A stretch of 64,000 bases of DNA from contig NZ_CP013949.1 of assembly GCF_000296215.2 (NCBI RefSeq), positions 1,729,501 through 1,793,500 on the forward strand, in the 5' to 3' direction. Position 1 is the stretch's first letter; every line of letters begins with the position of its first letter. Both the position numbers and the translations under genes were made by a program. Positions 1-8,532 of the stretch are shown here, in pieces. The notes below the pieces were generated by a model. It saw nothing but the letters and a program-made list of their open reading frames with translations, searched no databases and was not told where the DNA came from. The DNA is from Bradyrhizobium sp. CCGE-LA001. Lineage in GTDB: Bacteria; Pseudomonadota; Alphaproteobacteria; Rhizobiales; Xanthobacteraceae.

Positions 1-1227
1 TTGATTGCCGGTCATCTCAGCTTAGACATCGGGCTTGGGACTGCCGACCTCGGGTTGCTTACGTCAGTTTATTTCCTGGTATTCGCAGCGGCTCAGATCC
101 CCGTCGGCATCTTGCTGGACCGCTTTGGTCCCCGTCGCGTCCAGAGTGCACTGCTTTTGATCGCCGCTGCGGGCGCCGGCTTATTCGCAGCGTCGACCAG
201 CTTCCTGTCACTCTTGATCGCGCGCGCAATGATCGGGCTCGGGGTGGCAGCGGCACTGACGGCAGGACTGAAGTCGATCATTCTTTGGTTTCCCAGGGAA
301 CGAGTTGCCTTGCTGAACGGCTACATGATCATGCTGGGGTCCCTAGGAGCGGTGACCGCCACCACTCCCGTCGAACACTTACTCACCTGGACGGACTGGC
401 GGCAGCTCTTTGAGATGCTGGCGGCCGCTACGGGTGCCACGGCGATTCTTGTCTATGTCGTGGTTCCTGAGCGAGGCATTGTCCCATCAACAGCGCCGGC
501 CACCCTTAGCTCCGTTTTCGATGATCAGCGCTTCTGGCGAATGGCCCCGTTGTCGGCGACTTGCGTTGGATCGGCTTGGTCCCTGCAGGGATTGTGGGCA
601 TCGCCGTGGTTGACCGATGTAGAGGGGTTTGATCGCGCAAGTCTGGTCAAACAGCTGTTCACAATGTCGATCGTACTTAGCGGCGGTGCCTGGTTGTTCG
701 GTACGACAGTCCATTACCTCAAACGAAGAGAAATCGGGGCTGAGACGATTTTATCGATGATTGCAGTGCTGTTTATCGCAGCTGAGCTAGCATTGATACT
801 ACGAGCGCCTTTGCCGTCCGTCTTGCCATGGTCCGTTGTCGCAATTGTCGGAACTGCAACCGTGGTCAGCTTCGCGGTGATAGCGGATTACTTTCCGGCG
901 GAACTTGCCGGTCGGGCCAACGGCGCCTTGAACGTTCTACACTTTGGTTGGGCATTTCTGGCCCAATACGCGACGGGTCTGATCCTGGAGCAGTGGCCCA
1001 CGGAGGATGGTCATAGATCCGTTGTGGCCTATCAGGTCGCGTTCGGTCTCAATGTCGTAATCCAGGTCTCGGCGTTGATCTGGTTCGCGCTACCTTGGCT
1101 CAAGTTCTCAATATCACGGAGGCGCGCGCGCGCAGGGTCAATTCCTTCCATCATGCCGCTCAGTGCTTTCGACGCGGTCGAAGCAGGCATTTTCTGTGAG
1201 CAAAGCGATGACGATGCAGAGTGGTGA
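1..1227 (+). CDS. MFS transporter, 5' end cut by window edge
   Basis: The 408 visible residues form an almost continuous series of hydrophobic helices, typical of a 12-helix major facilitator permease in the inner membrane. A motif-A-like loop with Asp40-Arg41, Gly43 and Arg45-Arg46 follows the second visible helix (DRFGPRR). MFS proteins of this type normally have a first helix about 30 residues further upstream, so the TTG at position 1 is probably an internal codon and the gene begins outside the window. The C-terminus ends in a short acidic tail. The substrate cannot be read from the sequence. It sits directly upstream of trbB, where rhizobial clusters often carry traG or a CopG-type gene, so it may belong to the conjugative element as cargo. 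Confidence 0.85.
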   Translation: MIAGHLSLDIGLGTADLGLLTSVYFLVFAAAQIPVGILLDRFGPRRVQSALLLIAAAGAGLFAASTSFLSLLIARAMIGLGVAAALTAGLKSIILWFPRERVALLNGYMIMLGSLGAVTATTPVEHLLTWTDWRQLFEMLAAATGATAILVYVVVPERGIVPSTAPATLSSVFDDQRFWRMAPLSATCVGSAWSLQGLWASPWLTDVEGFDRASLVKQLFTMSIVLSGGAWLFGTTVHYLKRREIGAETILSMIAVLFIAAELALILRAPLPSVLPWSVVAIVGTATVVSFAVIADYFPAELAGRANGALNVLHFGWAFLAQYATGLILEQWPTEDGHRSVVAYQVAFGLNVVIQVSALIWFALPWLKFSISRRRARAGSIPSIMPLSAFDAVEAGIFCEQSDDDAEW

Positions 1228-1416
1228 TGAACTGCGCGACCCGCAGCGAATCGATGCGACGCCTAGTGGACGTCAAATAGCTGTTCGAACCCTTTTCTTT
1301 TTCTACGCCAGCCTACGATCATTGAAAGCGCTTGTTGCGCCAAGTCCATTGGTGCCTTTTCTAATCATCCCCATCCGAGGGCCGTGTGTGGACGCCCTCA
1401 TTCGGTGGGAGCGACG

Positions 1417-2379
1417 GTGGCAATCCATACCTTTCAAACGGAAGCGAGTTCGCGCGGTGCGCGAATGCTGCGTAGCGCGCTTGGCGTTGCGATTGCCGGT
1501 TACCTCGAAGACGAAGCGATCATCGAGGTGATGCTCAACCCGGATGGGCGGCTCTGGATTGATCGGCTGTCGAATGGCCTGATCGATACAGGCGAGACTC
1601 TGTCCGCAGCCGACGGCGAGCGCATCGTTCGCCTTGTAGCGCATCACGTTGGCGCCGAGGTGCATGCCGGCGCGCCCCGGGTTTCGGCCGAACTGCCCGG
1701 GACCGGCGAGCGTTTCGAAGGTCTGTTGCCTCCGGTCGTTGCGGCACCGGCTTTTGCCATCCGCAAGCCCGCAGTAGCCGTGTTTACGCTCGACGACTAC
1801 GTCGGCAGGAGGATTATGACCTCGGAGCAAGCCAGGACTCTGAAGAGCGCGGTCGCTGCTCGTAAGAACATCCTCGTCGCCGGTGGGACATCGACCGGCA
1901 AGACGACGTTGACGAATGCGCTCTTAGCTGAAGTGGCAAAGACCTCCGATCGAGTCGTGCTGATCGAAGATACGCGCGAACTTCAGTGCAAGGCGCCCAA
2001 TCTTGTCGCGCTACGGGCGAAGGATGGCGTTGCCACGCTGTCGGACCTTGTCCGCTCCTCGCTCCGACTACGCCCTGATCGCATCCCCGTTGGGGAAGTC
2101 CGCGGTGCCGAAGCGCTCGACTTGCTCAAGGCTTGGGGCACCGGCCATCCCGGTGGCATCGGCACTATTCATGCGGGCACCGCGCTCGGCGCGCTGCGAC
2201 GGCTCGAGCAACTTATCCAGGAAGCCGTTGTCACGGTTCCGCGCGCCCTGATCGCCGAAACCATCAACCTAGTCGCCGTGCTTGTCGGCCGCGGCGTCGA
2301 TCGTCGTCTCGCGGAGCTCGCCCTCGTCTCAGGGCTCGGGCCCTCTGGCGACTACAGCCTTTCATCAGCAGGAGACTGA
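1417..2379 (+). CDS. trbB: TrbB, conjugal transfer secretion ATPase (VirB11-like)
   Basis: Hexameric cytoplasmic ATPase that powers assembly of the mating-pair-formation type IV secretion system. Walker A GGTSTGKT lies at residues 156-163, a Walker B-like segment VVLIEDTRE near 180, and the His box GHPGGIGTIHAG near 243. With this start the protein has 320 residues, the usual TrbB length. The frame is open from a GTG at 1384, but family similarity starts only at the RGARMLRSALG segment. The GTG at 1417 is preceded by GGGAG (1407-1411) at good spacing, so I prefer it; 1384 and 1405 remain alternatives. It is the first gene of the trb operon and is followed one base later by trbC. Confidence 0.95.
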   Translation: MAIHTFQTEASSRGARMLRSALGVAIAGYLEDEAIIEVMLNPDGRLWIDRLSNGLIDTGETLSAADGERIVRLVAHHVGAEVHAGAPRVSAELPGTGERFEGLLPPVVAAPAFAIRKPAVAVFTLDDYVGRRIMTSEQARTLKSAVAARKNILVAGGTSTGKTTLTNALLAEVAKTSDRVVLIEDTRELQCKAPNLVALRAKDGVATLSDLVRSSLRLRPDRIPVGEVRGAEALDLLKAWGTGHPGGIGTIHAGTALGALRRLEQLIQEAVVTVPRALIAETINLVAVLVGRGVDRRLAELALVSGLGPSGDYSLSSAGD

Positions 2380-2380
2380 C

Positions 2381-2707
2381 ATGCGTCAGCAAATATGCCT
2401 TCTTCGAAATGCGGCTTCACTGACCGCCTTCGGTACCCTTGTTTTGGCGACAGCCCCTGCATGGGCGGCTGGGTCGAACATGCCGTGGGAGCAGCCGCTC
2501 AATCAGATCCTGCAGTCGGTCGAAGGCCCCGTCGCCAAGATCATCGCCGTCATCATCATCGTCGTGACCGGGCTGACGCTCGCGTTCGGCGATTCGTCCG
2601 GTGGGTTCCGCAGGCTGATCCAGATCGTGTTCGGTCTGTCGATCGCGTTTGCGGCGTCGAGCTTCTTTCTGTCGTTCTTTTCGTTCGGCGGCGGCGTGGT
2701 GATCTGA
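2381..2707 (+). CDS. trbC: TrbC, prepilin of the conjugative pilus
   Basis: A 108-residue protein with a signal peptide ending near Ala-Trp-Ala (residues 27-29), then two hydrophobic helices separated by a short polar loop (GDSSGGFRR). This is the TrbC/VirB2 pilin pattern, in which the processed subunit is inserted in the inner membrane and polymerised into the pilus. The ATG has a GGAG ribosome binding site at 2371-2374 that lies within the end of trbB, so the two genes are probably translationally coupled. The longer open frame from 2282 would run through trbB and is not used. Its TGA overlaps the trbD ATG by one base. Confidence 0.93.
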   Translation: MRQQICLLRNAASLTAFGTLVLATAPAWAAGSNMPWEQPLNQILQSVEGPVAKIIAVIIIVVTGLTLAFGDSSGGFRRLIQIVFGLSIAFAASSFFLSFFSFGGGVVI

Positions 2708-2970
2708 TGCATGAGCAGGTCACAGGCTTTGTCGTCCCCGTTCATCGAGCGCTCACTGAGCCAATCCTGATGGGCGGTGCGCCGCGGTCAGTCGCGATCG
2801 TTAACGGCACGCTTGCAGCGGCCCTTGGACTTGGACTGCGGCTGTGGATCGCGGGTCTCGTGCTCTGGTTCATCGGTCACATGGCCGCCGTCTGGGCCGC
2901 CAAACGCGACCCTGCCTTCGTGGACGTGGTGCGCCGACACGTGCGCCTTCCCGGCCATCTCAACACCTGA
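2707..2970 (+). CDS. trbD: TrbD, conjugal transfer inner-membrane protein
   Basis: An 87-residue protein with a central pair of hydrophobic segments (about residues 30-65) between a short N-terminal region and a basic C-terminal tail, matching TrbD/VirB3. This component sits in the inner membrane and works with the TrbE ATPase in pilus biogenesis. The start ATG at 2707 shares one base with the trbC stop (TGATG arrangement). The same frame is open upstream from 2395, but that part only shadows trbC. A gap of ten bases separates it from trbE. Confidence 0.92.
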   Translation: MHEQVTGFVVPVHRALTEPILMGGAPRSVAIVNGTLAAALGLGLRLWIAGLVLWFIGHMAAVWAAKRDPAFVDVVRRHVRLPGHLNT

Positions 2971-2980
2971 GCTCACGGTC

Positions 2981-5422
2981 ATGATGAATCTTGCCGAATA
3001 TCGTCATTCCAACGCGCGTCTCGCCGACTTCCTGCCTTGGGCTGCCCTGGTCGACGAGGGTATCATCCTGAACAAGGACGGTTCATTCCAACGGACGGCC
3101 AAATTCCGCGGACCCGACCTCGACAGCGCGGTGCCGGCTGAACTGGTCGCCGTCGCCGGTCGTCTCAACAATGCCTTGCGCCGCCTCGGATCTGGCTGGG
3201 CCGTGTTCGTGGAGGCGCAGCGTCATTTTGGGGGGGCTTATCCGCCGAATACCTTTCCTGATGTTGCGTCAGCACTGGTCGATGCCGAGCGCAAAGCTCA
3301 ATTTGAGGAGGCAGGCGCCCACTTTGAGTCCAGCTATTTTCTGACCTTCCTCTATTTGCCGCCGGAAGAGGGCGCCGCCAGGGCAGAGCGACTGCTCTAT
3401 GAAGGCCGCGATCGGACGGTTGGAGGAGATGCTCGCGAGGTGCTCCGTGGGTTTATCGATCAGACCAATCGCGTGCTTCAGCTTGTTGAAGGCTTCATGC
3501 CCGAATGCGCCTGGCTCGATGATCAGGACACGCTGACTTACCTGCACTCAACGATCTCGACCAAGCGTCATCGCGTTCGGGTACCCGAAATTCCCATGTA
3601 CCTCGATGCGCTATTGGCTGACGAGCCGCTGACCGGCGGGCTCGAGCCGATGCTGGGCTCGGCAAATGTTCGAGTTCTGACGATCGTCGGATTTCCGGGC
3701 GCGACGACGCCGGGAATTTTGGACGATCTGAATCGCCTGCCATTCTCGTATCGCTGGTCGACCCGGGCGATCATGCTCGACAAGACCGATGCCACCAAGC
3801 TGTTGACCAGGATTCGCCGCCAATGGTTCGCCAAGAGGAAGTCCATTGGGGCCATTCTTAAGGAGGTCATGACCAACGAGGCATCGACGCTGCTCGATAC
3901 CGACGCCAACAACAAGGCGTTGGACGCCGACGCGGCGTTGCAGGAACTGGGGTCGGACCAGATCGGACAAGCCTTTGTCACGGCGACCGTCACTGTGTGG
4001 GACGGCGATCCCGGTGCAGCCGACGAAAAGCTGCGGCTGGTCGAGAAGATCATTCAGGGCCGCGATTTCACCTGCATGATCGAGACGGTAAACGCCGTTG
4101 AAGCTTGGCTTGGCAGTCTGCCCGGACACGTCTACGCCAATGTGCGGCAGCCACCGGTTTCCACCCTCAACCTCGCCCACATGATTCCGATGTCGGCCCT
4201 GTGGGCAGGCGAGTCCAGGGATCTGCACTTCAAGGGGCCACCCCTCCTGTTCGGCAAGACCGAGGGATCGACACCTTTCCGGTTCTCGCTCCACGTTGGC
4301 GACGTCGGCCATACCCTAGTGGTCGGACCGACAGGCGCGGGAAAGTCGGTGCTCCTGGCGCTTATGGCGATGCAATTCCGCCGTTACCCGAATGCTCAGG
4401 TCTTCGCGTTCGATTTTGGCGGCTCGATCCGGGCGGCCGCGGTGGCCATGGGCGGAGACTGGCACGACCTCGGCGGTGCGTTGACTGACGGAGGCGACCA
4501 GCCCCTCGCGCTACAGCCGCTGGCCTGGATCGACGATCTTTCCGAGCGCGGATGGGCAACGGAATGGCTCGGCGCAATCCTGGCGCGGGAGAAGATCGAG
4601 ATCACCCCAGAGGTCAAGGATCATCTGTGGTCCGCGCTGACGTCACTCGCTTCGGCGCCGAGGGAGGAGCGCACCCTGACGGGCCTGTCAGTCCTGCTCC
4701 AATCCAACTCGCTGAAACGCGCCTTGCAACCGTACTGCCTGGGTGGTCCGTCCGGGCGCCTGCTCGATGCCGAATTCGAGCGCCTGGGCGAAGCCTCGGT
4801 TCAGGCGTTTGAAACCGAAGGTTTGATAGGAACGAGCGCGGCACCGGCCGTGCTGGCCTATCTCTTTCATCGGATCGGAGACCGCCTCGATGGTCGGCCG
4901 ACGCTGCTGATTGTCGATGAAGGTTGGCTTGCTCTTGACGACGAGGATTTTGCTGGCCAGCTCCGGGAATGGCTGAAGACGCTCCGTAAGAAGAACGCGT
5001 CCGTCATCTTCGCCACGCAGTCGCTTTCGGATATTGATGGCTCCGCGATTGCGCCGGCAATCATCGAAAGCTGCCCAACGCGACTGTTGCTGCCGAACGA
5101 GCGGGCGATCGAGCCGCAGATCACCGCGATCTACCGCCGCTTCGGACTCAACGATCGCCAGATCGAACTTCTGAGCCGGGCAACGCCAAAGCGCGACTAC
5201 TACTGTCAGTCCCGCCGCGGCAACCGGATGTTTGAACTGGGCCTTGGCGAGGTTGCGCTCGCCTTCACCGCAGCGTCTTCCAAGACAGACCAAGCTGCCA
5301 TCGCGCAGCTCCTCAGCGCATATGGTCCTGAAGGCTTCGTGCCGGCCTGGCTCCAGCACCGTGGTGTCGCTTGGGCCATAGACCTGATCCCCAATCTCGC
5401 AAATCTGGAGAAATCCCTATGA
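2981..5422 (+). CDS. trbE: TrbE, conjugal transfer ATPase (VirB4-like)
   Basis: The large 813-residue energiser of the type IV secretion system. An N-terminal CagE/TrbE domain is followed by a P-loop ATPase domain with Walker A GPTGAGKS at residues 449-456 and Walker B LLIVDEG with Asp646-Glu647. It works at the cytoplasmic face of the inner membrane in pilus assembly and substrate transfer. The frame is open from 2777, but that would overlap nearly all of trbD; the tandem ATG-ATG at 2981/2984 gives the usual MNLAEYR-type N-terminus. The TGA overlaps the trbJ ATG (ATGA, 5419-5422). Confidence 0.96.
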   Translation: MMNLAEYRHSNARLADFLPWAALVDEGIILNKDGSFQRTAKFRGPDLDSAVPAELVAVAGRLNNALRRLGSGWAVFVEAQRHFGGAYPPNTFPDVASALVDAERKAQFEEAGAHFESSYFLTFLYLPPEEGAARAERLLYEGRDRTVGGDAREVLRGFIDQTNRVLQLVEGFMPECAWLDDQDTLTYLHSTISTKRHRVRVPEIPMYLDALLADEPLTGGLEPMLGSANVRVLTIVGFPGATTPGILDDLNRLPFSYRWSTRAIMLDKTDATKLLTRIRRQWFAKRKSIGAILKEVMTNEASTLLDTDANNKALDADAALQELGSDQIGQAFVTATVTVWDGDPGAADEKLRLVEKIIQGRDFTCMIETVNAVEAWLGSLPGHVYANVRQPPVSTLNLAHMIPMSALWAGESRDLHFKGPPLLFGKTEGSTPFRFSLHVGDVGHTLVVGPTGAGKSVLLALMAMQFRRYPNAQVFAFDFGGSIRAAAVAMGGDWHDLGGALTDGGDQPLALQPLAWIDDLSERGWATEWLGAILAREKIEITPEVKDHLWSALTSLASAPREERTLTGLSVLLQSNSLKRALQPYCLGGPSGRLLDAEFERLGEASVQAFETEGLIGTSAAPAVLAYLFHRIGDRLDGRPTLLIVDEGWLALDDEDFAGQLREWLKTLRKKNASVIFATQSLSDIDGSAIAPAIIESCPTRLLLPNERAIEPQITAIYRRFGLNDRQIELLSRATPKRDYYCQSRRGNRMFELGLGEVALAFTAASSKTDQAAIAQLLSAYGPEGFVPAWLQHRGVAWAIDLIPNLANLEKSL

Positions 5423-6150
5423 TGCGACTTGGCCTATTGGCGGCTGCTGGCACCGTCGCGGTGGTGCTTGGTACCACGGCGCCCGCGCGGGCGCAGTGGA
5501 TCGTCTTTGACCCCAACAATTACGTTCAGAATGTCCTGACCGCTGCGCGTGAGCTGCAGCAGATTAATAATCAGATCACCTCGTTGCAGAACGAGGCGCA
5601 GATGCTCATCAACCAGGCAAAGAATTTGGCGAACCTGCCGTATTCATCGTTGCAGCAACTGCAATCCTCGATCCAGCGGACCCAGCAATTGTTGGCCCAG
5701 GCCCAGCGCATCGCCTACGACGTCCAGCAAATCGATGGCGCATTCTCCACCAGCTATGCGCCGGTCAACGGGAGCCAGTCCAACCAGGCATTGATCACCA
5801 ACGCTCAATCGCGTTGGCAAAATTCTGTAGCCGCAATGCAGGATGCCCTCCGTGTTCAGGCCGGCGTCGTCGGCAATCTCGACACCAACCGCATACAGAC
5901 CTCAGCGCTTGTAACATCAAGTCAGGGTGCGAGTGGCGCCCTGCAGGCAACCCAGGCGGGCAATCAGATCCTCGCCCTTCAAGCGCAACAACTCGCCGAT
6001 CTCACGGCTGCCGTGGCGGCGCAGGGCAGGGCGCAGAGCCTCGAAGCAGCTCAGCGCGCCTCGGCCCAAGATCAGGGGCGAGAACAGCTTCGGCGGTTCC
6101 TGACGCCCGGACAGGGCTATCAGTCTCAAGACGTGCGGATGTTCCACTGA
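5419..6150 (+). CDS. trbJ: TrbJ, periplasmic conjugal transfer protein (VirB5-like)
   Basis: A 243-residue secreted protein with a clear signal peptide ending at Ala-Arg-Ala (about residue 25). The body is Gln- and Asn-rich and strongly alpha-helical or coiled-coil, as in TrbJ/VirB5 minor pilus components. The ATG at 5419 overlaps the trbE stop by four bases and has GGAG at 5407-5410. The C-terminal part contains the typical helical segment with QALQAQQLADL-type heptads. Its stop is fused to the following trbK start (TGATG). Confidence 0.93.
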   Translation: MMRLGLLAAAGTVAVVLGTTAPARAQWIVFDPNNYVQNVLTAARELQQINNQITSLQNEAQMLINQAKNLANLPYSSLQQLQSSIQRTQQLLAQAQRIAYDVQQIDGAFSTSYAPVNGSQSNQALITNAQSRWQNSVAAMQDALRVQAGVVGNLDTNRIQTSALVTSSQGASGALQATQAGNQILALQAQQLADLTAAVAAQGRAQSLEAAQRASAQDQGREQLRRFLTPGQGYQSQDVRMFH

Positions 6151-6521
6151 TGACCGATGTAAGGGCGTTCAAGGCGTTGTCGCTGCTTACGACAATCGGC
6201 GTATTCGCCGTCGCTGCCTGCACGATTCAGCTTCGTGGTGGAGAGGAATCTCCGCCGCCGCCCAAGGCAGAGCAGACGACAGGCGCAACGAGCTCAGACC
6301 TCGCACGCTGCCGCAGCGTCACTTCGGAGAGCGCGGCGGGCTATCAACGTTGCAAGCGGGTTTGGGACGAAAACCGGCGTCGCTTCTTTGGCAAGAAAGA
6401 CGGTCCAGCGGATGCAGGCCACGATGATTCCGCCGCAGTCTTGCTGCCCGCCCCAAAGGACCAGAGTCGCATGCCGCAAGGATGTCCGCCCCAGGCGACA
6501 CCTGACGCGAGTAAGCCATGA
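6150..6521 (+). CDS. trbK: TrbK-like lipoprotein (putative entry exclusion protein)
   Basis: A 123-residue protein with an N-terminal hydrophobic stretch and a lipobox VAAC, placing Cys24 as the lipidated residue. The mature part contains a Pro-rich linker, then a conserved core around RCRSVTSESAAGYQRC and VWDENRRRFF. This matches the small TrbK-alt proteins found between trbJ and trbL in alphaproteobacterial clusters. TrbK in RP4 mediates entry exclusion; for this variant the role is inferred from position and lipoprotein character. The start overlaps trbJ by one base and the stop overlaps trbL by four bases. Confidence 0.85.
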   Translation: MTDVRAFKALSLLTTIGVFAVAACTIQLRGGEESPPPPKAEQTTGATSSDLARCRSVTSESAAGYQRCKRVWDENRRRFFGKKDGPADAGHDDSAAVLLPAPKDQSRMPQGCPPQATPDASKP

Positions 6522-7747
6522 CCGGCACCGGAATCATCGACCAGTTTCTGGAAACGTTCACGCGATATATCGACAACGGCTTCGGGCTGCTGGGTAGCGA
6601 TGTCGGATATCTCGCAACGACCCTTGCGGCGATCGACATCACGCTTGCTGCGTTGTTTTGGAGTTGGGGGCCGGATGAGGACATTATCGCGCGCCTCGTC
6701 AAGAAGACGCTCTTCGTCGGCGTCTTTGCTTACCTCATCGGCCACTGGAATAGCCTGGCGCGCATCGTCTTCGAAAGCTTTGCCGGCTTGGGACTGAAAG
6801 CATCAGGCGCAAGCCTCTCCGCGGCAGATTTCCTGCGACCGGGAAAGATCGCCCAAGTAGGGCTGGACGCCGGCCGTCCGCTGCTCGATTCGATCTCCAA
6901 CCTGATGGGCTACATCAGTTTCTTCGAGAATTTCGTCCAGATCGTCGTTCTCCTGTTCGCCTGGGTCGTGGTGTTGCTCGCCTTCTTCATTCTGGCGATC
7001 CAGCTCTTCGTCACCTTGATCGAGTTCAAGCTCACGACGCTGGCTGGTTTTGTGCTCATCCCCTTCGGACTGTTTGGCAAGACTGCCTTCGCGGCAGAGC
7101 GCGTCCTGGGCAACGTCATATCCTCCGGCATCAAAGTCCTGGTCCTGGCCGTCATTGTCGGCATCGGCTCGACCCTGTTCTCGCGATTTACCGCAGGCTT
7201 CGGCGCCGCACAGCCGACCATTGAAGATGCGATGACTTTGGTGCTTGCGGCGCTCTCCTTGCTGGGCCTCGGCATCTTTGGTCCGGGAATCGCAAATGGC
7301 CTGGTGTCCGGCGGGCCGCAGCTCGGCGCCGGCGCCGCGATTGGCACAGGCCTTGCCGCTGGCGGGGTTGTTGCTGCCGGCGCAGGTATTGCCGTGGGTG
7401 GTGCTGGACTCGCTGGCGGAGCGTTGGCGGGCGCCGCGCGTGGGGGCGGCGCCGTCTTGAGCGGCGCATCCGCCGCCTATCGAAGCGGCGGCCTGGCCGG
7501 TGTGGCAGAGGCCGGCAGCTCGGCTGCCATGAGCCCGTTGCGCCGCGCTGCGGCCGTCCTCAGCGGTGGTGGGCAAGGGGCCGAGCAGGCCGCGAGCACT
7601 TCGACCGAAGGGCAGCCCGATTGGGCGCGGCGCATGAAACGTGCTGAGACCATTCGGCACGGTGCGTCGGCAGCCGGACAGGCGGTGCGCGCAGGCGATC
7701 ACGGCGGCAGCGGCTCGTCCGTCGATTTGTCCGAAGGAGAGCGCTGA
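6518..7747 (+). CDS. trbL: TrbL, polytopic conjugal transfer membrane protein (VirB6-like)
   Basis: A 409-residue inner-membrane protein with multiple hydrophobic segments over roughly residues 35-270, followed by a Gly/Ala-rich low-complexity tail and a polar C-terminus. This is the TrbL/VirB6 architecture; the protein forms part of the inner-membrane channel of the mating apparatus. It starts at an ATGA overlap with trbK. Unlike the other trb junctions, a gap of about 100 bases containing a hairpin follows before trbF. Confidence 0.94.
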   Translation: MTGTGIIDQFLETFTRYIDNGFGLLGSDVGYLATTLAAIDITLAALFWSWGPDEDIIARLVKKTLFVGVFAYLIGHWNSLARIVFESFAGLGLKASGASLSAADFLRPGKIAQVGLDAGRPLLDSISNLMGYISFFENFVQIVVLLFAWVVVLLAFFILAIQLFVTLIEFKLTTLAGFVLIPFGLFGKTAFAAERVLGNVISSGIKVLVLAVIVGIGSTLFSRFTAGFGAAQPTIEDAMTLVLAALSLLGLGIFGPGIANGLVSGGPQLGAGAAIGTGLAAGGVVAAGAGIAVGGAGLAGGALAGAARGGGAVLSGASAAYRSGGLAGVAEAGSSAAMSPLRRAAAVLSGGGQGAEQAASTSTEGQPDWARRMKRAETIRHGASAAGQAVRAGDHGGSGSSVDLSEGER

Positions 7748-7780
7748 CACGCCGCCAATGCGCGTTCGTCGCACGCCGTG

Positions 7781-7809
7781 GGGCGGCGCCTCAAATTCAG
7801 ACGCCGCCC
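7781..7809 (+). other. Hairpin in the trbL-trbF gap
   Basis: A perfect 8-bp inverted repeat, GGGCGGCG at 7781-7788 and CGCCGCCC at 7802-7809, encloses a 13-base loop. No T-run follows, so it is not a classical intrinsic terminator. It lies in the only sizeable noncoding gap of the trb operon and could stabilise an mRNA end or attenuate read-through. The function is inferred. Confidence 0.55.
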
Positions 7810-7848
7810 GACATTACACCGATCACTTGATCTCAGGGGCAATGATAG

Positions 7849-8532
7849 ATGTTTAAACGACCTTCCGTTCACTACGGGCGCATGCCCGAGCCCATCACGC
7901 CTTATCAAAAGGCAGCGCAGGTTTGGGACGAACGCATTGGATCTGCCCGCGTGCAGGCCAAGAACTGGCGCTTGATGGCGTTCGGCTGCTTGATGTTATC
8001 AGTTGGTCTCGCAGGTAGCCTTGTTTGGCGATCGAGCCAGGGCTCGATCACGCCCTGGGTGGTCGAAGTCGATCATCTCGGCCAGGCCCAAAGGGTTGCG
8101 CCGGCCAACATCGACTATCAACCCACTGATGCGCAGATCGCCTACCATCTGGCGCGCTTTATCGAGGATGTCAGAGGTCTGCCGGCCGACGGCATCGTTC
8201 TGCGGCAAAACTGGCTCCGCGCCTATGAGTTTACAACCGATCGCGGCGCCGCTGCGCTCAACGACTACGCGCGCAACAATGATCCCTTTGCCAAACTGGG
8301 CAAGGCGCAAATCTCCGTCGACGTCTCAAGCGTCATTCGCGCGTCGTCGGAAAGCTTTCGCGTCGCTTGGACCCAGCGCGTCTACGACTATGGCTCGCTG
8401 AGCTCGACTGAGCGCTGGACTGCAATTCTCTCGATCGTGATCGAGACGCCCCGCGATGCCGAACGCCTGCGCAAGAATCCCCTTGGCGTCTACGTCCGCG
8501 CCATCAACTGGTCAAAGGAGTTGAGTCAGTGA
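7849..8532 (+). CDS. trbF: TrbF, conjugal transfer protein (VirB8-like)
   Basis: A 227-residue bitopic protein with a short cytoplasmic N-terminus carrying the typical YGRMPEPITPYQKAAQVWDER run, one transmembrane helix at about residues 44-62, and a periplasmic VirB8-type domain. It is a core scaffold of the inner-membrane complex. The first ATG after the trbL gap gives the family-typical MFKRP start. Its TGA overlaps the GTG of trbG. Confidence 0.94.
   Translation: MFKRPSVHYGRMPEPITPYQKAAQVWDERIGSARVQAKNWRLMAFGCLMLSVGLAGSLVWRSSQGSITPWVVEVDHLGQAQRVAPANIDYQPTDAQIAYHLARFIEDVRGLPADGIVLRQNWLRAYEFTTDRGAAALNDYARNNDPFAKLGKAQISVDVSSVIRASSESFRVAWTQRVYDYGSLSSTERWTAILSIVIETPRDAERLRKNPLGVYVRAINWSKELSQ

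Noticed and set aside
2777..2980. In-frame N-terminal extension of trbE
   Set aside because: It coincides with trbD in another frame and lacks family similarity.
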